From: Amnibacterium setariae
Lineage (GTDB): Bacteria > Actinomycetota > Actinomycetes > Actinomycetales > Microbacteriaceae
DNA: 64,000 bases
Direction: 5' to 3'
NCBI RefSeq assembly: GCF_003581425.1
Contig: NZ_QXTG01000001.1
Location: 496,001 to 560,000 of the forward strand
Shown: positions 59,812 through 64,000 of the stretch, piece by piece
Layout: each line of letters opens with the position of its first letter
Numbering within the stretch: the stretch's first letter is position 1
Translations under genes and position numbers: made by a program
The notes under the pieces: generated by a model
What the model saw: the letters and a program-made list of their open reading frames with translations, nothing else
The model's database searches: none
Told to the model about the DNA's origin: nothing

Positions 59812-60312
59812 TCAGGTGGTGCGGGCCCGCAGCCGCGGGGTCGACGCCGGGCGCGACGGCGTCGCGTCCTCCTCGGCGTCCGCCGCGGCGACGGCCTGGG
59901 CGGCCGTGCGCTCGAGCGCCTCGCGCTCCGCGACCGAGAGGTGCTCCCGCAGCAGCGAGCGGACGGCCGCGACGTGCGCGTTGTCCGCCAGCTCGAACTT
60001 CTGCACCCCGGTGCGGGTCACCGCGACGGCGTGCACGCGGCCCGACTTCTGCCGGTCGATCAGCTCGCGGTGCTGCATGCGCGTGAGCTGGTGGGAGAGC
60101 CGGCTCTTGTCCCAGCCGAGCAGCGCCGCGAGCTCGTTCTGCCGCAGCTGCCGGTCCGGCGCGTCCACGAGGCAGCGCAGCACCTCGAACTCCGCCGAGG
60201 AGAGGTCCGCGGCGGAGCGGATCTGCAGCTCGACGACACCGGTCGCGAGGTCGGACAGCCGCTGGATCAGGCGCCAGGTCGACGCCTCTCCGCTCGTGAG
60301 CTCCACGGCCAT
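59812..60312 (-). CDS. MarR-family transcriptional regulator
   Basis: 166 aa from ATG 60312. The winged helix is clear: SSAEFEVLRCLVDAPDRQLRQNELAALLGWDKSRLSHQLTRMQHRELIDRQKSGRVHAVAVTRTG (recognition helix DKSRLSHQLTRMQ). An Ala/Glu-rich C-terminal tail follows the dimer helix. It is divergent from sucCD. Its promoter has TTGCCA, an 18-base spacer and TACGGT, and the box at 60319-60324 is 6 bases from the ATG (leaderless). A GTTG-n6-CAAC inverted repeat overlaps the -35, suggesting autorepression. Confidence 0.88.
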   Translation of the reverse strand: MAVELTSGEASTWRLIQRLSDLATGVVELQIRSAADLSSAEFEVLRCLVDAPDRQLRQNELAALLGWDKSRLSHQLTRMQHRELIDRQKSGRVHAVAVTRTGVQKFELADNAHVAAVRSLLREHLSVAEREALERTAAQAVAAADAEEDATPSRPASTPRLRARTT

Positions 60313-60318
60313 CCCGGC

Positions 60319-60348
60319 ACCGTATCCCGCGCAGGGTTGACGTGGCAA
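60319..60348 (-). promoter_or_regulatory. marR promoter and candidate operator
   Basis: On the minus strand TTGCCA (60348-60343), 18 bases, TACGGT (60324-60319). GTTGACGTGGCAAC (60336-60349) overlaps the -35 and has inverted GTTG/CAAC ends. Confidence 0.5.
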
Positions 60349-60395
60349 CGTCGACGCCCTCGGGACCCTCCATGAGGCGCTCGGCGGCCGCCGGG

Positions 60396-60419
60396 TAGGG
60401 TTGCCCGGTTGTCAACCGG
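60396..60419 (+). promoter_or_regulatory. sucCD -10 box and start-site palindrome
   Basis: TAGGGT (60396-60401) is followed 3 bases later by CCGGTTGTCAACCGG (60405-60419), a perfect palindrome around one T that covers the expected start site. A GAGGAG RBS follows. It could be an operator for the neighbouring MarR protein or another regulator. Confidence 0.5.
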
Positions 60420-60439
60420 TGAGGAGACGTGGTCGTCCG

Positions 60440-61606
60440 ATGGACCTCTTCGAGTACCAGGCACGTGACCTGTTCGAGCAGTACGGGGTGCCGGTGCTCG
60501 CCGGCATCGTCGCGGACACGCCGGAGCAGGCGCGGGCCGCGGCGGAGCGCCTCGGCGGCGTGACCGTCGTCAAGGCGCAGGTGAAGGTCGGCGGCCGCGG
60601 CAAGGCCGGCGGCGTGAAGGTGGCGAAGACGCCCGACGACGCCGAGGCCGCCGCGAGGGCCATCCTCGGGATGGACATCAAGGGCCACACGGTGAACCGG
60701 GTGATGGTCGCCGCGGGCGCGGACATCAAGGAGGAGTACTACTTCTCCGTCCTGCTCGACCGCGCGAACCGCTCCTACCTCTCGCTCTCCAGCTTCGAGG
60801 GCGGCATGGAGATCGAGGAGCTCGCCGTCACCCGGCCCGAGGCGCTCGCCCGCATCGAGGTGGACCCCGGCGAGGGCGTCACCCTCGAGAAGGCGGCCGC
60901 GATCGCCCGGGCCGCGAAGTTCCCGGCCGAGCTCGTCGACACGGTCGCGCCGGTCTTCGTGAAGCTCTACGAGGTCTACACCGGCGAGGACGCGACGCTC
61001 GTCGAGGTCAACCCGCTCGTGCTGACGGGCGGCGGCGACATCGTCGCGCTCGACGGCAAGGTGTCGCTCGACGACAACGCCGACTTCCGCCACCCGCGTC
61101 ACGCGGAGCTCGAGGACAAGGCGTCCGCCGACCCGCTCGAGGCGAAGGCGAAGGCCTCGCACCTCAACTACGTGAAGCTCGACGGCGAGGTCGGCGTGAT
61201 CGGCAACGGCGCGGGCCTCGTCATGTCGACGCTCGACGTCGTCGCCTACGCGGGCGAGCGCCACGGCGGCGTGAAGCCGGCGAACTTCCTCGACATCGGC
61301 GGCGGCGCGTCCGCCTCCGTCATGGCGGCGGGGCTCGACGTGATCCTCGGCGACCCGCAGGTGAAGAGCGTGTTCGTGAACGTCTTCGGCGGCATCACCG
61401 CCTGCGACGCGGTCGCGAACGGCATCGTGCAGGCGCTCGGCATGCTCGGCGACACCGCCACGAAACCGCTCGTCGTGCGGCTCGACGGCAACAACGTCGA
61501 GGAGGGCCGCCGGATCCTGCAGGAGGCCGCGCACCCGCTCGTGACGCTCGCGCTCACGATGGACGACGGCGCCGACAAGGCCGCCGAGCTGGCCGCTGCG
61601 AACTGA
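60440..61606 (+). CDS. sucC: Succinate-CoA ligase [ADP-forming] subunit beta
   Basis: 388 aa, starting [22 protein letters not shown]. The ATP-grasp domain has [25 protein letters not shown] and VEVNPLVL; the C-terminal ligase-CoA domain has [13 protein letters not shown] and [11 protein letters not shown], then [10 protein letters not shown]. With SucD it interconverts succinyl-CoA and succinate, making ATP in the TCA cycle. The frame is open 13 codons upstream without homology. sucD follows after 13 bases. Confidence 0.97.
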   Translation: MDLFEYQARDLFEQYGVPVLAGIVADTPEQARAAAERLGGVTVVKAQVKVGGRGKAGGVKVAKTPDDAEAAARAILGMDIKGHTVNRVMVAAGADIKEEYYFSVLLDRANRSYLSLSSFEGGMEIEELAVTRPEALARIEVDPGEGVTLEKAAAIARAAKFPAELVDTVAPVFVKLYEVYTGEDATLVEVNPLVLTGGGDIVALDGKVSLDDNADFRHPRHAELEDKASADPLEAKAKASHLNYVKLDGEVGVIGNGAGLVMSTLDVVAYAGERHGGVKPANFLDIGGGASASVMAAGLDVILGDPQVKSVFVNVFGGITACDAVANGIVQALGMLGDTATKPLVVRLDGNNVEEGRRILQEAAHPLVTLALTMDDGADKAAELAAAN

Positions 61607-61619
61607 GAGGACGGGAACG

Positions 61620-62510
61620 ATGTCGATCTTCCTGAACAAGGACTCGAAGGTGATCGTCCAGGGGATCACCGGCGGTGAGGGCACCAAGCACACCGCGCTC
61701 ATGCTGAAGGCCGGCACGCAGGTCGTCGGCGGCGTCAACGCGCGCAAGGCCGGCACGACCGTCACCCACGGCGACGTCGAGCTGCCCGTGTTCGGCACCG
61801 TGAAGGAGGCGATCGCCGAGACCGGCGCCGACGTCTCCATCGCGTTCGTGCCGCCCGCGTTCGCGAAGGACGCGATGATCGAGGCCATCGACGCCGAGAT
61901 CCCGCTGCTCGTCGTCATCACCGAGGGCATCCCGGTGCAGGACGCCGCGGAGGCGTGGGCCCACGCGAAGGCGACCGGCGGGAAGACCCGGATCATCGGC
62001 CCGAACTGCCCCGGCATCATCACGCCGGGCGAGTCCCTCGTCGGGATCACCCCGGCGACGATCACGGGCAAGGGGCCGATCGGGCTCGTCTCGAAGTCCG
62101 GCACGCTGACCTACCAGATGATGTACGAGCTGCGGGACCTCGGGTTCTCGACCGCGATCGGCATCGGCGGCGACCCGATCATCGGGACCACCCACATCGA
62201 CGCGCTCGCCGCGTTCGAGGCGGACCCGGAGACGAAGGCGATCGTGATGATCGGCGAGATCGGCGGCGACGCCGAGGAGCGCGCGGCAGACTTCATCAAG
62301 GCCAACGTGACGAAGCCGGTCGTCGGCTACGTCGCGGGCTTCACCGCTCCCGAGGGCAAGACGATGGGCCACGCCGGCGCGATCGTGTCCGGCTCCGCCG
62401 GCACCGCGCAGGCGAAGAAGGAGGCCCTCGAGGCCGCGGGCGTGAAGGTCGGCAAGACGCCCTCCGAGACCGCCGCGCTGATGCGCGAGGTCCTCACCGC
62501 CTCCGCCTGA
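61620..62510 (+). CDS. sucD: Succinate-CoA ligase [ADP-forming] subunit alpha
   Basis: 296 aa. [46 protein letters not shown] is the CoA-binding Rossmann start; [12 protein letters not shown] and the phosphohistidine H251 in [38 protein letters not shown] are conserved. It forms the catalytic subunit with SucC. Two hairpins follow the stop codon. Confidence 0.97.
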   Translation: MSIFLNKDSKVIVQGITGGEGTKHTALMLKAGTQVVGGVNARKAGTTVTHGDVELPVFGTVKEAIAETGADVSIAFVPPAFAKDAMIEAIDAEIPLLVVITEGIPVQDAAEAWAHAKATGGKTRIIGPNCPGIITPGESLVGITPATITGKGPIGLVSKSGTLTYQMMYELRDLGFSTAIGIGGDPIIGTTHIDALAAFEADPETKAIVMIGEIGGDAEERAADFIKANVTKPVVGYVAGFTAPEGKTMGHAGAIVSGSAGTAQAKKEALEAAGVKVGKTPSETAALMREVLTASA

Positions 62511-62525
62511 GGCTTCTCCTCCGTA

Positions 62526-62566
62526 CATCCGGGGAACCGTGCGCTCGGCGTCCGGTTCCCCGGATG
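62526..62566 (+). terminator. Terminator hairpin after sucD
   Basis: CATCCGGGGAACCG (62526-62539) pairs perfectly with CGGTTCCCCGGATG (62553-62566) over a 13-base loop. Confidence 0.7.
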
Positions 62567-62581
62567 CGCGGAGAAACGGAA

Positions 62582-62609
62582 CACCCCGGGGCGCCTGCGC
62601 CCCGGGGTG
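62582..62609 (+). terminator. Second hairpin after sucD
   Basis: CACCCCGGGGCG and CGCCCCGGGGTG form a perfect 12-bp stem with a CCTG loop. Together with the hairpin just upstream it isolates sucCD from the next gene. Confidence 0.65.
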
Positions 62610-62620
62610 CTCCGCGTCCA

Positions 62621-62626
62621 TAGCCT
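62621..62626 (+). promoter_or_regulatory. Candidate -10 box of the DUF6350-like gene
   Basis: TAGCCT; a start site about 7 bases downstream would fall at an in-frame ATC (62633) rather than at a normal start codon. Confidence 0.35.
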
Positions 62627-62704
62627 CGAGGGATCAGCAGCTCCGTCCTCGACGACGCACCCGACGTCGCCTCCGACCGGCCGACCCGGGCGCCCCGCCG
62701 CCGG

Positions 62705-63814
62705 GTGGGCGCCGTCGTCGTGGGCGCCGTCGACGGGCTGCTCGGCGTCGCGCTGCCGTTCGCGGTGCTCGCCGCGCTCGGCGTGCTCGCGTGGGCCGGC
62801 CTCGGCCGGGCCGAGGCGTGGACGCCCTCCGTCTCCGCCGCGGCGGACGCCTGGCTGATCGGCCACGGCGTCGACGTCCGCTTCACGGCCGGCGGCGCCG
62901 CCTTCACCGTCAGCGCCGCCGCGCTGGGACCGGCCCTCGTCACCGCGCTCGCGGCCGTCCGCGGCGGCAGGCGGGCGGTCGCGACGGATGCCCCCGCGCT
63001 CGCCTGGGCCGCCCAGGTCATCGTCACGGCCGTGCTCGCCGCGGTCCTCGTCGGCGTCGGCACCTCCGCGGCGGCCGCGCCCTCCGCCTGGCAGGGCGTG
63101 CTGGTCCCCGTCGCGCTCGTCGCCGTCGCGGGACTGGTCGGCGCGCGCTCCGCCCGGCCCGGCGCCGCGCTGCCGGACGGCGTCCGCACCGGGCTCGGCG
63201 CCCTCCTCCTCGTGCTCGCCGCGGCGGCCGTCGCGCTCGCCGTGCTGCTGCTCGGGCGCTTCGCCGACGTCGTCGCGCTGCAGGAGTCGCTCGACGCCGG
63301 GCCCGTCGGCGGGTTCGTGCTGACGTGCGCCCAGCTGCTCGCCGTCCCGGCGCTCGTCGTCTGGGCCGCCGCGTGGCTCGTCGGTCCGGGGGTCGCGCTC
63401 GGTGTCGGCTCGGCGACGAGCCCGTTCGTCGGCCAGGCCGGTCCGCTGCCGGCGCTGCCGGTGCTCGGCGCCGTCCCCGTCGACCCGCCCGCGTGGGCGG
63501 CCGCGGTCCTCCTCGTACCCGTCCTCGCCGGCTTCGCCGCCGCGGTCCTCGCGCGTCGGAGCGGCGCGACCACGCGCGCGCTCCCGCTCGGCCTGCTCGC
63601 CGGCGCCGTCGCCGGCGTCGCGCTCGGCCTGCTGTCCGCCGCGACCGCCGGTGCGGTCGGCCCCGGCCGGCTCGCGGCCGTCGGGCCCGACGCGCTGCTC
63701 GTCGCCGCCGCGACCGCGGTCCTCGTCGGCCTGCCCGCCGTGCTCGGCGCGGCCGTCGTCGCCCCCGCGCGCTCCGCCCTCCCCGGTTCGAGCGAGGACG
63801 ACGGCCCCCAGTAG
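62705..63814 (+). CDS. Multi-pass membrane protein, DUF6350-like
   Basis: 369 aa if read from the GTG at 62705, the first normal start codon in frame; the frame is open back to a TAG at 62621 and codon use already looks genic from 62633 (SSSVLDDAPDVASDRPTRAPRRR). About nine or ten helices are visible, with Ala/Val/Leu-rich wording and the position directly upstream of purN that DUF6350 proteins have in Microbacteriaceae-like genomes. No catalytic motif. The GTG start would fall almost at the first helix, so the true N-terminus is probably longer. Confidence 0.75.
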   Translation: MGAVVVGAVDGLLGVALPFAVLAALGVLAWAGLGRAEAWTPSVSAAADAWLIGHGVDVRFTAGGAAFTVSAAALGPALVTALAAVRGGRRAVATDAPALAWAAQVIVTAVLAAVLVGVGTSAAAAPSAWQGVLVPVALVAVAGLVGARSARPGAALPDGVRTGLGALLLVLAAAAVALAVLLLGRFADVVALQESLDAGPVGGFVLTCAQLLAVPALVVWAAAWLVGPGVALGVGSATSPFVGQAGPLPALPVLGAVPVDPPAWAAAVLLVPVLAGFAAAVLARRSGATTRALPLGLLAGAVAGVALGLLSAATAGAVGPGRLAAVGPDALLVAAATAVLVGLPAVLGAAVVAPARSALPGSSEDDGPQ

Positions 63815-63817
63815 GCT
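63812..63817 (+). promoter_or_regulatory. -10 box of purN overlapping a stop codon
   Basis: TAGGCT ends 7 bases before the GTG at 63825; its first three bases are the TAG stop of the preceding gene. Confidence 0.6.
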
Positions 63818-63824
63818 CGCCGTC

Positions 63825-64000
63825 GTGCTGCGGCTCGTCGTGCTCATCTCCGGCGGCGGCAGCAACCTCCGCGCCCTCCTCGAGCGCTGCGACGACGCCG
63901 ACTTCCCCGCGCACGTCGTGGCCGTGGGCGCCGACCGCGACGCCGGCGGCCTCGTGCACGCCGACGAGTTCGGGGTGCCCTCGTTCCTCGTGCCGTTCCC
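63825..64000 (+). CDS. purN: Phosphoribosylglycinamide formyltransferase, N-terminal part (partial)
   Basis: The first 58 codons are in the window. From the GTG the protein reads LRLVVLISGGGSNLRALLERCDDADFPAHVVAVGADRDAGGL, where SGGGSNL is the phosphate-binding loop of GART/PurN. It transfers a formyl group from 10-formyl-THF to GAR in purine synthesis. The active-site Asn-His-Asp lie beyond the window end. The mRNA is probably leaderless. Confidence 0.93.
   Translation, partial: MLRLVVLISGGGSNLRALLERCDDADFPAHVVAVGADRDAGGLVHADEFGVPSFLVPF

Overview
The window is high-GC (roughly 70% or more by eye) chromosomal DNA from an actinobacterium. Gene content, gene order and protein wording (a split S10/spc/alpha ribosomal block running on to truA, rplM-rpsI-glmM, glmS-acpS-alr-tsaE-tsaB-rimI-tsaD-groES, a GuaB3 paralogue, DUF3817 and DUF6350 membrane proteins) suggest the family Microbacteriaceae; the genus cannot be fixed from sequence alone. 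No rRNA, tRNA, insertion sequence, prophage or CRISPR array was found.

Layout. 1-1850: the tail of a sugar ABC permease, a lone AbiEi/DUF559-like gene, and a long leader before rpsJ. 1849-16571: ribosomal protein, secY, adk, infA and rpoA genes, nearly all co-oriented and often overlapping by 1-4 bases; rpsN, rpsD and map are absent from their common places. 16650-19541: an NHEJ-type polymerase gene, aroD and an ATP-dependent DNA ligase sit between rplQ and truA. 19601-31102: truA, rplM-rpsI, cell-wall precursor genes (glmM, glmS, alr), coaA, acpS, and the t6A genes tsaE, tsaB and tsaD with rimI. 31229-33513: two small DUF4190-like membrane proteins, a methyltransferase, and groES behind two CIRCE elements. 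33596-41277: a RarD-like exporter, and branched-chain amino acid transport genes split into livK (+) and a livH-M-G-F-lipoprotein operon (-), with a repeat-rich convergent intergenic region. 41453-47365: guaB, guaB3, glpD, a SURF1-like gene and a DUF3817 gene. 47370-51937: a tight five-gene minus-strand operon led by an NrtR-type Nudix regulator. 52039-64000: guaA, a SGNH-GAF fusion, a BI-1 protein, a glycerophosphodiesterase, pcrA, a GNAT, a MarR regulator, sucCD, a DUF6350 protein and the start of purN.

Themes. Many genes have a TANNNT -10 box 6-8 bases upstream of the start codon, so they are probably transcribed as leaderless mRNAs; the tsaB/LysM pair is the extreme case, two such promoters folded into one 39-bp palindrome. 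Most transcription units end in long GC-rich perfect hairpins without a T-tract. The least explained parts are the 19-bp repeat field at about 36.0-36.35 kb, the NrtR/permease/hydrolase/ADP-ribosylglycohydrolase/PfkB operon, and the LivH permease with an extra secreted domain.
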